Below are positions 9,374-17,661 of a stretch of DNA of 64,000 nt, piece after piece; the stretch's first letter is position 1, and each line of letters begins with the position of its first letter. The notes under the pieces are model-generated. The model searched no databases. It had not been told where the DNA came from and saw only the letters and a list, made by a program, of their open reading frames with translations. The position numbers and the translations under genes were made by a program. This DNA is from Dyella solisilvae (GTDB lineage Bacteria; Pseudomonadota; Gammaproteobacteria; Xanthomonadales; Rhodanobacteraceae), in contig NZ_QQSY01000001.1 of the NCBI RefSeq assembly GCF_003351225.1, positions 1 through 64,000 on the forward strand, in the 5' to 3' direction.

Positions 9374-9850
9374 CTACACTTCGTGATGCGCAACCCTCAG
9401 GAGGTGCAGCGCCAACTCTGGCACCGTTGCGAACGATAGCTTCGCCTTGGGGGCCGCTAACGTGAGTGTGGCCCCCGTAGCTGCCGATTGGTCGAGTGAC
9501 GGAAGGAAGTCCGCGTGGTGCCAGAAGTAGAACGTCTTGAATTCGCGGTTGGCGGCGACCCAAAACTCGGGCTTGTAGGCACCGCCGCCGCTCGAACGCC
9601 ACGCGGCCAGCTGGCTCTGCATCAGCATGGCGCGGTTTCCGTCGAGAACCTTCGCTTCAATGCGGATCGGAAGCGTCGCCCCCACGAGCGTGAACCACAT
9701 GTCAGGAATGTCTGCGTCCACGAAGTGGCCTGCCTTCACCGCCGATGTGGCCGCCTGCCCGTCTAGGCTGAGATAGAGGTCATGTGACGTGTCTATGAAG
9801 GGTGCCAAGTAGCGGTAGATCTCCGCAACGAGTCGATGTTCTTGTTTCAC
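9374..9850 (-). CDS. Hypothetical protein with PD-(D/E)XK-like signature
   Basis: A 158-residue soluble protein. DADIPDMWFTLVGATLPIRI leads into EAKVLDGNRAML and MQSQLAAWRSSG: an Asp about 15 residues before Glu-Ala-Lys, then a Gln-containing helix. This is the spacing of PD-(D/E)XK or VRR-NUC-type nuclease cores. The small size suggests a minimal, possibly phage-derived nuclease (Holliday-junction-resolvase or VRR-NUC class). It is followed by 74 bases and then the HD gene on the same strand. The gene is likely real; the function is tentative. Confidence 0.5.
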   Translation of the reverse strand: MKQEHRLVAEIYRYLAPFIDTSHDLYLSLDGQAATSAVKAGHFVDADIPDMWFTLVGATLPIRIEAKVLDGNRAMLMQSQLAAWRSSGGGAYKPEFWVAANREFKTFYFWHHADFLPSLDQSAATGATLTLAAPKAKLSFATVPELALHLLRVAHHEV

Positions 9851-9924
9851 GCGGACTCCCTCAATGTCTCCAATGTTTTTTTCATTGCTCGCCTTGGGTC
9901 GGTGGCGGGCCTTATGAGACCGAG

Positions 9925-10371
9925 CTAATCCGACTCATCGAGCAAAATTGATCGGACCACTTTGTACTCTTCTAGCCGCGCATAGTCTCGCTCTGTTGGT
10001 TCTGCGATTCGCGATAAATCCATGTTCTCAGCGTTGTCGGCAAGCTTTACCAAGCGCGCAATCGGATCTTGTTTAGCACGTCGTGCTGCATCGGCCCTGG
10101 GTTCTCCCTGGCGCTTCGTCAGCGCATCGACTGCAGATATCACCTCCTCAGGAAATCCCTCTGCCTTGAGAAGCTCCAACGTCACGCCTGAGTCCTCTAC
10201 AACATCGTGGAGGACTGCAACAATCCTCTCCGCAAGCGAGTTCATTCGAAACATCACACGAAGTGGATGCAGGATATAGGGTTGCCCGGCCTTATCGACT
10301 TGCCCCGCATGGGCCTCAGCCGCAATTGCAATCGCACGCTCAAGAGTCGCCATATGTCCCTCTGCCAACAT
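9925..10371 (-). CDS. HD-domain phosphohydrolase (SpoT/MESH1-like)
   Basis: A 148-residue protein that matches the short HD hydrolase family related to the hydrolase half of RelA/SpoT. His21 lies in AEAHAGQ, His35 in YILHPLRV, His55-Asp56 in VLHDVVEDS (with Glu59-Asp60), and the late Asp in LVKLADNAENMD. These are the metal ligands expected for a Mn-dependent pyrophosphohydrolase acting on (p)ppGpp or related nucleotides. Translation may begin at the second Met (MATLERAIAIA, codon 7). Its start lies 5 bases downstream of the stop of the gene at 10377-10964, so the two form an operon. Confidence 0.8.
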   Translation of the reverse strand: MLAEGHMATLERAIAIAAEAHAGQVDKAGQPYILHPLRVMFRMNSLAERIVAVLHDVVEDSGVTLELLKAEGFPEEVISAVDALTKRQGEPRADAARRAKQDPIARLVKLADNAENMDLSRIAEPTERDYARLEEYKVVRSILLDESD

Positions 10372-10376
10372 TTAGT

Positions 10377-10964
10377 TCAAGCTTCCCGGAGGCACGTCAG
10401 TTTGATTCTTCGGCCGATGGCCACAGCTTCATCCTTCGACCATCCGCGAGAAAAATGCTTCACTTCGATGCGGAATCGGCCAATTCCTCTTTCCTTGAGG
10501 TACTTCTGTGCCTCGTTACCGTGCACGAGGATCACTTCTGGGTCGATCCATTTCATTAACAGGTGAAACGGCGCGGTGCTCTTGGCCTCTGACGTCAGGT
10601 CCTTCGCCTGTTCGGTCGGAAACGCATAGATGTTGGTCTCGAGGATGGGGACGGGCGCCGCCTCCTGAATGATCCAGTTCATCACTCGTCGGCTGTTGCT
10701 CACGGCCGGACGGCTCTGCTTGCCAGGACGTAACGGTCGACGTTGCCGCTCCGTCTTGTAGTTGGCAAACCAGGTATCTCTGTCGAACCCATGTCCCGGT
10801 CGCCAAAAGTCCCAGAAGTCGGCATCTAAGGAAGTTGCAGGGTTGAATCCGACGATGATTGCTTTGCACTCCAGCGGAGAGCCATCGCAGACGAATGGAC
10901 GAACGCCAGATGGCTGACCGATCTGAAACCTAAGTTCTGCTTCGAATTCGTCGAGCTTGGTCAT
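10377..10964 (-). CDS. Hypothetical protein, possible uracil-DNA-glycosylase fold
   Basis: A 195-residue soluble protein. Near residue 37 it has IIVGFNPATS, followed by FWDFWRPGHGFDRDTW, and near 150 VILVHGNEAQKYL. In the uracil-DNA glycosylase superfamily a G-x-(D/N)-P loop and a late strand followed by G-x-x-A occupy similar places, so this may be a diverged member. The catalytic residues cannot be confirmed by eye. It is the upstream member of a two-gene operon with the HD hydrolase. The start at 10964 has only weak Shine-Dalgarno context (GATGGAGT). Confidence 0.5.
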   Translation of the reverse strand: MTKLDEFEAELRFQIGQPSGVRPFVCDGSPLECKAIIVGFNPATSLDADFWDFWRPGHGFDRDTWFANYKTERQRRPLRPGKQSRPAVSNSRRVMNWIIQEAAPVPILETNIYAFPTEQAKDLTSEAKSTAPFHLLMKWIDPEVILVHGNEAQKYLKERGIGRFRIEVKHFSRGWSKDEAVAIGRRIKLTCLREA

Positions 10965-11215
10965 ACTCCATCCCTCGTGCCTAAGGCGCTCTTACTTTGG
11001 CATGCCTGTATTTATAGGCGTGGAAAAGGCTCTAACCATCCCGGTGCGCATCCGGGACCGATGGAAGGCACATGGGACCAGACACTGCCCCTAAAAGCTT
11101 GCATGGAGGCTGGGAAAGTGTCCGTATGGGGCGGTTGCAGATCTTGGGAACACTTTGTTTCTGCTATGCCGCTGTTTGGCATTCGCGGAATGCTCCTCCT
11201 CGTTCCACAGCTAAG

Positions 11216-12340
11216 TCATGGCATCAGGCGGTTGGCAAATGCTGACACGGCAAAGCTGCATGCTGTCATAAAGCCAATTATGGCGATGGTCATCGCTGCG
11301 TAAGCATTTAACCCTTGAATCTTGGAGCTTGGAGAGGGGCCAAAGCGATTTGCGTCCTTGTCCCCCGCTGAAAGGGCACAAACAAAAGTAAGTGCAAGGA
11401 TCCCCACAATTGGAATCGCCGCGGCCAAGACTAATAGGCCAGATCCATTCATGTCGTGCAGTCGCTTCACATAGGTCGCAGTGATCGCCCACAAGAATGG
11501 GAGAGGCGAAATCGCGAGGAGCTGTTCTCCTGCACCGGCGGGCAAATGGAGGGATGGCACAAGAATAGCTGCTGGGAATCCGCTAAAGATTCCGGCCATG
11601 CTTAGAAGCACAACCCAAACCAAAAAGACCTTTCGCCCCATGCGGCCTTTGACCGAGAGGATTCCGCCCGCACCAAATAGAAAAATGGTCTCCACGATCG
11701 GTTTCTTTTGGGTAGGCGAGCTTTCATCGATTGCCTCGGGGCGAGTGACTGGATCGCGGTGTTCGGCGGCGGTGGCTGACACTACCGCCGAGACGAGGTC
11801 GCGATCCTTGTCGTCGCCATAATCACGTGAACCGGCAGAAATCAGAAATCTGTTGTCAATCCTTCTAAGAAATGATGTCCCTGCAAAAAAGCCTGCGACC
11901 AGACCTGCTGCGGCTCCTATTCCAGCCAATAAGTGCATCTCGTGGACATTGGCAATGTAGGAAAGAATCTCTGCCAGGAAGTAGGCGACTAGAGCACAAC
12001 TTATCGCCGCGACCGGAGTGACTGACCTTCTCCTGACCAGCCAAAAGTACGCCAAGACACCGGCGTAACTCACCAAAAGTGAAGGTATCGGGGTGAGCGG
12101 CCGTGATGAAACGATGAGCCAGCGGGGAAGCGTGGACTCGTTATCGGCTTCATCTTGTGAAATTGCCTTTGACCCAAACTTCAGCTCGCACGCGTAGACG
12201 ATGTTTTGCGCACTTACGTTTGGCTTGGTGTATTTGAGTATGCAATCTGCGTAGGTATGTGGTGTGTTAAGCCACCATAAGCCGAGGATGACTAGGCATA
12301 CAAACGCAACGGCGACTACTCCCTTTATGTTGACCTTCAT
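11216..12340 (-). CDS. DUF805-domain inner-membrane protein
   Basis: A 374-residue membrane protein when started at ATG 12340, preceded by GGGGGATC; the longer frame to 12397 lacks a better ribosome site. The first helix is VVAVAFVCLVILGLWWL. Two or three helices lie in the middle (LVSYAGVLAYFWLV, ISCALVAYFLAEIL, LLAGIGAAAGLVAGFF). A DUF805-type C-terminal domain begins with LFGAGGILSVKGRMGRKVFL and includes ITATYVKRLHDMNGSG and the closing NRFGPSP. DUF805 proteins are uncharacterised inner-membrane proteins. The N-terminal periplasmic segment contains two cysteines. Base composition is clearly less GC-rich than in the flagellar region. Confidence 0.75.
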   Translation of the reverse strand: MKVNIKGVVAVAFVCLVILGLWWLNTPHTYADCILKYTKPNVSAQNIVYACELKFGSKAISQDEADNESTLPRWLIVSSRPLTPIPSLLVSYAGVLAYFWLVRRRSVTPVAAISCALVAYFLAEILSYIANVHEMHLLAGIGAAAGLVAGFFAGTSFLRRIDNRFLISAGSRDYGDDKDRDLVSAVVSATAAEHRDPVTRPEAIDESSPTQKKPIVETIFLFGAGGILSVKGRMGRKVFLVWVVLLSMAGIFSGFPAAILVPSLHLPAGAGEQLLAISPLPFLWAITATYVKRLHDMNGSGLLVLAAAIPIVGILALTFVCALSAGDKDANRFGPSPSSKIQGLNAYAAMTIAIIGFMTACSFAVSAFANRLMP

Positions 12341-12722
12341 GCACGATCCCCCGATGCAACGTTGCGAAGGAAATATGTGACTTGGAGTAAATTGCAAAGC
12401 GGAATTTGTGCGTCAACCTGCCAAGGAAAAATGAAGTGCGACGTCAGCCTGACGCTGGTAGCCGCTGCCTACTAGCCGGCGGTCCAGACACTTGAAATAA
12501 CACCGCAGGTGATACCGGAAATTTGAGCCAAGCCAGCGGGCGCGGCGACCGCGACAACGGCTTGATCGGATGGCTGAATAGGCTGCTGCCCCCTTAATTG
12601 GCGGGGACATCTTAAAACCGACGGGCAGCAGCCGGCACTCTCCCGAAGGAGGGGGATGGCGAAGCTTACCTTGACCTGTCGTAGGTCATCAGTGATGTCC
12701 GCTGTGGGTCGGAAGCGAACGC
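12341..12722. other. Intergenic region with an 11-bp inverted repeat and a repeat copy
   Basis: No supported gene. The arms GGCTGCTGCCC (12581-12591) and GGGCAGCAGCC (12623-12633) form a perfect 11-base inverted repeat around a 31-base loop. A copy of the dispersed palindrome lies at 12697-12720 (GTCCGCTGTG, then GGTCGGAAGCGAAC). A 65-codon minus-strand frame (12413-12610) has no recognisable similarity. Confidence 0.5.
12697..12720. repeat. Dispersed palindromic repeat, copy
   Basis: Imperfect copy with one mismatch in the right arm (GGAAGCGAAC). Confidence 0.75.
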
Positions 12723-13028
12723 CTAGTCGCGCGTTCTCTTTGAAAGTCTACTGGCCACGCCCCTGCCAGCGACAGACGCGACCACGCAAAGTACTGCGCC
12801 GTTCCGCAACCAGTCCAAAAGATCAGACTGCTTCCAAGTCACATAGAACACGCGATCGTGATCTTGCATCGGAACTGCATGTCCGGTCGCTGGGTCAGGT
12901 GACGTCGGCCCTTTGGCGAAACCACCGAATACGGCAATCGAGAGCAGGCCAGCAAAGATCCCAGCAAGTCCAAGTGCTTGCGACGTGAAGTCCGTAATCT
13001 TCAAGAATCTGTCGCGATCCAAAGCCAT
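12723..13028 (-). CDS. Small membrane protein, unknown function
   Basis: A 101-residue protein with one clear membrane helix near residues 17-37 (ALGLAGIFAGLLSIAVFGG) and a weaker hydrophobic stretch near 77-90 (AVLCVVASVAGRGV). The part between them is polar. No family is recognised. It lies between two copies of the dispersed palindrome (12697-12720 and 13047-13070), as if framed by repeats. Confidence 0.5.
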   Translation of the reverse strand: MALDRDRFLKITDFTSQALGLAGIFAGLLSIAVFGGFAKGPTSPDPATGHAVPMQDHDRVFYVTWKQSDLLDWLRNGAVLCVVASVAGRGVASRLSKRTRD

Positions 13029-13046
13029 CCACTGTCCCCTAAGGAT

Positions 13047-13070
13047 GTCCGCTCCGGGTCGGAAGCGGAC
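13047..13070. repeat. Dispersed palindromic repeat, copy
   Basis: Reads GTCCGCTCC, then GGGTC, then GGAAGCGGAC. It lies between the start of the small membrane protein and the end of the PDZ lipoprotein gene. Confidence 0.8.
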
Positions 13071-13084
13071 CTAACTATGCACCA

Positions 13085-13885
13085 TTACGGATTGAGCTGA
13101 ACGGACTTAGCCACGACTGCGCCGTGCCGATAGAGCGTCAGATCAACGCGTCGCCCGGCATTAGCGTCAAGCATGGCGGAGTAGCCAGCGACGCCGGCGA
13201 CTGGCTTGCCGTCCATGGTCAAGATGATGTCCCCCGCCAAAATATCTGCGTCAAAGGCTGGGCTTCCGTTCATTACCGCAACAACAGTCACGCCGTGATT
13301 GGATTGGAGTTCTTGCTGCAGCGATGGGGCCAGGTTAAGCACTACCGCGCCAAGGCGGGTTTTGGTCTTCACGAAGTAAACCGCTAGGTAATCAAAGCGG
13401 TCTACATGCATGGGGATGTAGTTTGTTTGCGTGCCGTAGGTTGTGGTCTGGCTCGTTCCAAACGCCGTCGCCGAGCCGCCCGACCCATAGGCCGTGGCCG
13501 TGCCGCTGCTGAAGGACGTTGATGACGTGGGAGTCACCACCGGAATCACGGCGGAGCGTGTGCCGGTGTAGGCGGGGTTGGACACGACCACCAGGTCGGC
13601 GCCTACTTTGCGGCCCTGTTCCAAGGCGCCTTGGTCTGACTGGCCGCCCCCGGCGTTGAACGAAGAGTAGCCAATCACGGTGTAACTCTGCGCTTGATAC
13701 GCTTGAACCAACGCTTCGCCGGCCAGCCCGGTATGGTCAAGGATCGGCTGGGCGGGCGCAGGTCCAACGCGATGCGCTGCAAGATATTCAGGCGTGACGT
13801 TTGTGTTGGGGTAGTAAAACTTGTTGTAGCCCGTGGTGCAGCCGGCCAAGCACAGAGCGGCAGCCATCGTCAGTAGACGCTTCAT
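13085..13885 (-). CDS. PDZ-domain lipoprotein
   Basis: A 266-residue protein started at ATG 13885, with GGGGATAAGG directly upstream; the longer frame to 13921 adds 12 unlikely residues. The N-terminus MKRLLTMAAALCLAGCTTG is a lipoprotein signal with lipobox LAGC. The middle is Ser/Thr/Gly-rich (SSTSFSSGTATAYGSGGSA). The C-terminal about 90 residues form a PDZ domain (GVTVVAVMNGSPAFDADILA, GDIILTMDGKPVAG). It is probably a periplasm-facing lipoprotein that binds protein C-termini or modulates proteolysis. No protease is encoded beside it. Confidence 0.8.
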   Translation of the reverse strand: MKRLLTMAAALCLAGCTTGYNKFYYPNTNVTPEYLAAHRVGPAPAQPILDHTGLAGEALVQAYQAQSYTVIGYSSFNAGGGQSDQGALEQGRKVGADLVVVSNPAYTGTRSAVIPVVTPTSSTSFSSGTATAYGSGGSATAFGTSQTTTYGTQTNYIPMHVDRFDYLAVYFVKTKTRLGAVVLNLAPSLQQELQSNHGVTVVAVMNGSPAFDADILAGDIILTMDGKPVAGVAGYSAMLDANAGRRVDLTLYRHGAVVAKSVQLNP

Positions 13886-14265
13886 CCTTATCCCCCTGAT
13901 TAAGTGAGTCCCCCGACCCATGGTAAGGCCGCCGGCTCGCGCGCGGCATCAACCGAATGGCCGGCCCTAACCCCTGCCGTCCCTCAAAACAACAAAGCAT
14001 GGCAACCTGTAGGGGTCGCCCGGCCTGGTGCCCCCGGCAAGGGAAGAAGGGGGCGCCCGGACTTCCAGTTCTATCCGGGCGCCAAGTGCGACGGGCGCGG
14101 TCTAAGGTCTGCCTTGGGTCGGAAGCGGACCCTACGACCGGCCTCACGCCCCCAAGCCAATCATACTGATGACCGGATCCCTCAGGGACCACATCTGCTT
14201 TCCTCAGCGAAGGACGGCCAAAAGCGTGCATTCCTGGCCAGCCGCACCGCCCGCGACGCTGCTCC
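13886..14265. other. Intergenic region with hairpin and repeat copy
   Basis: No gene supported. A 9-base inverted repeat GGCGCCCGG (14052-14060) with CCGGGCGCC (14075-14083) could terminate the TetR gene, followed on the minus strand by a pyrimidine run. A copy of the dispersed palindrome lies at 14107-14130. Confidence 0.45.
14107..14130. repeat. Dispersed palindromic repeat, copy
   Basis: Reads GTCTGCCTTG followed by GGTCGGAAGCGGAC. The left arm is degenerate and the right arm intact. Confidence 0.7.
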
Positions 14266-14922
14266 CTACCGGCTAATGGGTGTCGTCGCCAGGTCGTTGC
14301 GCTGTGCGCTGAGGTACGACTGAAACATGATCGTGAGCTGCTTCTCAGCTTCTCTGCCATTGGCGGTCGACAAGACCCGTGGACAGAAAGCCGGCACGGT
14401 ACCGTAGATAGCTGCAGTCATGGTCTGAGCAACGACATGCGGATCACTTGGACGATCGTCGCCTGCGGCACATAGCATTGCCTCGATCGCCATCTCACTA
14501 CGGTGCGCCGCCATCTCGGCCAAAGGCCGGGAACCAAGCTCCATCGCAACAAGGTAGAGTGCAGGAGAGATCTCCGATTGAGCCATCTTCGCCTTTAGAT
14601 AGGCCTTCACGACGGCCGCTGCCATCATGTCTGCCGTGACGTTCTGATTGTCGCGACACGCATTCTCTATGGCGTCGACCAGCATCCCCAGGTGCCGCTC
14701 TAGTGTTGCGAAGAGCAAGGCCTGCTTGTTTGGGAAGTACTGGTACAGCGTACCTATCGAGACGCCCGCCCTACGGGCCACCCGAGTGGTGTTTAGGTGA
14801 TCTGGCCCATCACTCAGCAAAACCTGAGCGGTCGCCTCGAAAATGGCGTTTACGGTCGCGATGGACCTGCCCTGCCGCGGCAATTTTCGAGGGTTTAGCG
14901 GTGGTGAAGAGCCAGTTCCCAT
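14266..14922 (-). CDS. TetR/AcrR-family transcriptional regulator
   Basis: A 218-residue repressor. The N-terminal helix-turn-helix is clear: RSIATVNAIFEATAQVLLSD, then LNTTRVARRAGVSIGTLYQY and FPNKQALLFA, exactly the TetR_N pattern. The C-terminal ligand-binding part is divergent (MELGSRPLAEMAAHRSEMAI), so the inducer cannot be read. It is divergent from the SDR gene with a 112-base gap, the usual arrangement for a TetR repressor controlling its neighbour and itself. Confidence 0.92.
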   Translation of the reverse strand: MGTGSSPPLNPRKLPRQGRSIATVNAIFEATAQVLLSDGPDHLNTTRVARRAGVSIGTLYQYFPNKQALLFATLERHLGMLVDAIENACRDNQNVTADMMAAAVVKAYLKAKMAQSEISPALYLVAMELGSRPLAEMAAHRSEMAIEAMLCAAGDDRPSDPHVVAQTMTAAIYGTVPAFCPRVLSTANGREAEKQLTIMFQSYLSAQRNDLATTPISR

Positions 14923-15034
14923 AAGCGAATACTACATCTCGAAAACACCCCACATCTTAAGTCTACCGCTGCCTCTCCCGCCTCCGGCTGGTTCGTTTGC
15001 GCGGTACCCAAAATTTACGACTCAGGAGACAGAT
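14923..15034. promoter_or_regulatory. Shared TetR/SDR promoter region
   Basis: The 112-base gap between the divergent TetR and SDR starts must hold both promoters and probably the TetR operator. No clear palindrome was found by eye. AGGAG at 15023-15027 is the ribosome site of the SDR. Confidence 0.45.
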
Positions 15035-15784
15035 ATGGGCAAGCTGGATGGAAAGATCGCCGTCATTACCGGGGGAAGCGCAGGGATGGGCCTGGCGACC
15101 GCCAAGCTATTTGTGCAGGAAGGTGCAACGGTGGTCATCACCGGTCGCGACGAGGCGGCGCTCGATGCAGCCAGGCTAAGAATCGGCCACGGCGTGGATG
15201 CCGTACGCTGTGACAACGCGAAGCTTTCGGATGTCGAAGCGCTTAGGGTCCATGTCGATGCGAAATACGGCCGCGTGGACATCATCTTTGCTAATGCCGG
15301 TGGCGGGCGGCCAGCCTTGTTCGAACACACGTCGGAGGAGGACTTCGACTTCATGATCAGCACGAACTTTAAGGGGGCCTTCTTCACCGTGCAGAAACTC
15401 CTGCCGCTTATGGCCACTGGCAGCTCAGTGATCTTCACGACCTCCACGCTAGGAACGCAGGGACGCCCCTACGTAGCCGTCTATTCGGCAGCCAAGGCGG
15501 CCCTACGCTCGCTTGCACGCTCACTCACCGTGGAGCTTTCTGACCGGGGCATCCGTGTAAACGCCCTGGCCCCTGGTTACATCGATACGGATCAAGCCCG
15601 AAAAGCGGGTATGAGCGAGGAGATGATCGAACAGACCAAGGCGCAGATCCATCCGCAAATTCCGATGCGCCGCAGCGGTACCGTCGACGAGATTGCACGT
15701 GCCGCGTTGTTTCTTGCTTCGTCCGATTCGTCGTATGTGACGGGGACCGAATTGAGCATCGACGGCGGCTGGGCTCAGGTATAA
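15035..15784 (+). CDS. SDR-family NAD(P)-dependent oxidoreductase
   Basis: A 249-residue short-chain dehydrogenase/reductase starting at ATG 15035 with AGGAG 8 bases before it. The frame is open further upstream, but that part overlaps the promoter region. Classical features: cofactor loop TGGSAGMG near residue 12, NAG in IIFANAGGG, catalytic Ser in VIFTTSTLG, and YSAAK as the Tyr/Lys pair. It ends with the typical [17 protein letters not shown]. The substrate is unknown. Many TetR-linked SDRs reduce carbonyl compounds or quinones. Regulation by the adjacent TetR is likely. Confidence 0.93.
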   Translation: MGKLDGKIAVITGGSAGMGLATAKLFVQEGATVVITGRDEAALDAARLRIGHGVDAVRCDNAKLSDVEALRVHVDAKYGRVDIIFANAGGGRPALFEHTSEEDFDFMISTNFKGAFFTVQKLLPLMATGSSVIFTTSTLGTQGRPYVAVYSAAKAALRSLARSLTVELSDRGIRVNALAPGYIDTDQARKAGMSEEMIEQTKAQIHPQIPMRRSGTVDEIARAALFLASSDSSYVTGTELSIDGGWAQV

Positions 15785-15826
15785 CCATGTGCGCCGGCGC
15801 TCCCTCCCGAGCGTCGGCGTCGAACT

Positions 15827-15850
15827 GTCCGCTTCGGGTCGGTAGCGGAC
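15827..15850. repeat. Dispersed palindromic repeat, copy
   Basis: GTCCGCTTCG, then GGTCGG, then TAGCGGAC; one mismatch in the right arm. It follows the SDR stop codon. Confidence 0.75.
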
Positions 15851-15879
15851 CTAACCATGACCGTAAAATCGCTTAAGAA

Positions 15880-15936
15880 AGGGGTCAGAGTGCTTTTCCA
15901 ACGCCCCCTTTTTCGCTTGAAAGCACCCTGCCCCCT
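15880..15936. repeat. Imperfect 18-bp inverted repeat
   Basis: Left arm AGGGGTCAGAGTGCTTTT at 15880-15897 pairs with GAAAGCACCCTGCCCCCT at 15919-15936 (three mismatches) around a 21-base loop. It lies between the 3' ends of the convergent SDR and carboxylesterase genes. It could be a bidirectional terminator or a REP-like mobile hairpin; the GGGGTCAGAGTG string is commonly seen near REP-associated (RAYT) elements. Confidence 0.6.
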
Positions 15937-15948
15937 ATTTAACACCGA

Positions 15949-17541
15949 TCAAAGGGAAGCGTCGGGATCGACTCGCTGCAGGAGCTCATTACGCGCGGCG
16001 TCACGGTCGACGTAGGAGTGCGTATCCGCGCCGATGGCCTGGCGCAGCAGGCCGCCGTCCCGGTTCGCCACAGCCGGCCAATGCGGCAGGCCCGGGCCGT
16101 TGGGATTACCGGTCTTGATGAAGTTGGCGAAGTAGCCTTCCATCACAGCCGACACACGCAGGTCGGTGGCAGTCCATGCGTAACCCGGGTTGCCGTCGAG
16201 ATTGCCCAACGCGTACTCGATCTCGCCGCTGTGCACGGCACCGGCGTCCGGACCTGCACTGCCGTCACGCCTGGCCGGGCGTGGCTGCTCGAAATGGTAG
16301 TAGTACACCGGCCCATCGCCCTTCTCGTATTGCAGGTGCATCCAGCGCCAAGAGGGGAAGCCCATGAAGCGGTCTCCAGCCAATGCGGTCGCGGAGGTCT
16401 GCACCTCGGCCTCGTTGCGGCCCGGATAAACTCGCAAGACCTCGTCAGCGTTCGTGCCGAACTCCTGCTGCACGGCGGCGCGGTAATTCCCTGGCGTGGG
16501 CGCCTTGTCGTCGAACAGCCCCTTCCAGTCGCCCTCCTGCGAATTGGACCCCACCAGCAACGGGATGTGCGCCTGCGTGCCAGCCTCGTAGATGGCTGTG
16601 GGCGAGCGCGGTAGGAGCTCGCCATCGATCGTGAGCCCAAACTTGGTCACACCTTCGTCACCACAGGCCTTGAGCAGCACATCCGCCTTCATCGCGCGCA
16701 GATCCGCCAACGAATGCGCGCCTACATGCTGCATGTAGGCTTCGCCTTGCCGCTCGGCCGATGTCCGCAGCGCAGGCTGGCGTTGGCCGAACACCCCGCC
16801 GCTCTCGCCAATAGCGCGTTGCATGAGCCCCTTCGACAGCGGCGAAGCCATCAAGGCCGAGACTGACATCGAGCCAGCCGACTCGCCGCCGATCGTGACC
16901 TGCTGTGGATCACCGCCAAACGCCGCGATGTTGCGCTGTACCCAGCGCAGCGCGGCCACCTGATCGAGTAGGCCATAGTTGCCAGTGGCGTGTGCCGGCG
17001 ACTCCGCCGCCAATGCAGGCAAGGCGAGAAAGCCAAAAACGTCCAGCCGATAGTTCACGGTAACCGTCACGATGCCGTGTCGCGCCAGGCTGGCACCGTC
17101 GTAGCGCGCCTCGGAACTGTCGCCAGTGATAAAGGCGCCGCCGTAGAAATACACCAGCACTGGCAGCTTGCCGTTGCCAGCGTGTGCTGGCTTCCACACG
17201 TTAAGGTAGAGGCAGTCTTCACTCATGCCATCAGAGTGGAACACCTGGTCGCTGTATACCGGACGCTGCATGCAGCGTGGGCCGAAATGCTCCGCCGTGC
17301 GCACGCCTTTCCATGCGGCAGTTGGCTGCGGAGGCTTCCAGCGCTGCGCGCCGACGGGTGGCGCGGCGTAGGGAATGCCCTTGAACTCATCCAGGCCAGC
17401 CCGTGCATCACGGACACCCGACACGCTTCCGGTGTCGGCCCTCACTATCGGCCCAGCCTCGTCAGCAGCGGCCGACGAAGCAGGCAGCACTAGAGCCAGG
17501 GCTAGGAGATACCGGTACGAATGCGGAAAAGTCGTACGCAT
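15949..17541 (-). CDS. Type-B carboxylesterase, exported
   Basis: A 530-residue alpha/beta hydrolase of the carboxylesterase type B (cholinesterase-like) family. Signal peptide: MRTTFPHSYRYLLALALVLP, then ASSAAA. The oxyanion-hole strand is VYFYGGAFITG (about residues 130-140), the nucleophile Ser221 lies in GGESAGS, and the probable catalytic His is in DAGAVHSGEIEYALGN near 445. The signature EDCLYLNVW at about residue 108 is also typical. It should hydrolyse esters in the periplasm. It is the downstream gene of an MFS transporter on the same strand, 120 bases away, so uptake and ester hydrolysis may be linked. Confidence 0.92.
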   Translation of the reverse strand: MRTTFPHSYRYLLALALVLPASSAAADEAGPIVRADTGSVSGVRDARAGLDEFKGIPYAAPPVGAQRWKPPQPTAAWKGVRTAEHFGPRCMQRPVYSDQVFHSDGMSEDCLYLNVWKPAHAGNGKLPVLVYFYGGAFITGDSSEARYDGASLARHGIVTVTVNYRLDVFGFLALPALAAESPAHATGNYGLLDQVAALRWVQRNIAAFGGDPQQVTIGGESAGSMSVSALMASPLSKGLMQRAIGESGGVFGQRQPALRTSAERQGEAYMQHVGAHSLADLRAMKADVLLKACGDEGVTKFGLTIDGELLPRSPTAIYEAGTQAHIPLLVGSNSQEGDWKGLFDDKAPTPGNYRAAVQQEFGTNADEVLRVYPGRNEAEVQTSATALAGDRFMGFPSWRWMHLQYEKGDGPVYYYHFEQPRPARRDGSAGPDAGAVHSGEIEYALGNLDGNPGYAWTATDLRVSAVMEGYFANFIKTGNPNGPGLPHWPAVANRDGGLLRQAIGADTHSYVDRDAARNELLQRVDPDASL

Positions 17542-17609
17542 GAAGTGCTGCCTCGGCCAGGGAATTCAGGGGGGGCACAGCGCACTTTTCCGGCCGCAAC
17601 GTCGGCAAG

Positions 17610-17634
17610 GTCCCATAATAGGTCGGAAGCGGAC
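17610..17634. repeat. Dispersed palindromic repeat, degenerate copy
   Basis: The right arm GGAAGCGGAC is intact, but the left arm has decayed to GTCCCATAATA. It lies between the MFS gene and the carboxylesterase gene. Confidence 0.5.
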
Positions 17635-17661
17635 AGTTCTCTCTGCCAGCTCCCGACAAAT

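Noticed and set aside
12413-12610. A 65-codon minus-strand frame between the DUF805 gene and a small membrane protein gene.
   Set aside because: No recognisable similarity, no good start site, and it overlaps structured intergenic DNA. It could be an insertion-sequence remnant, but this cannot be shown.
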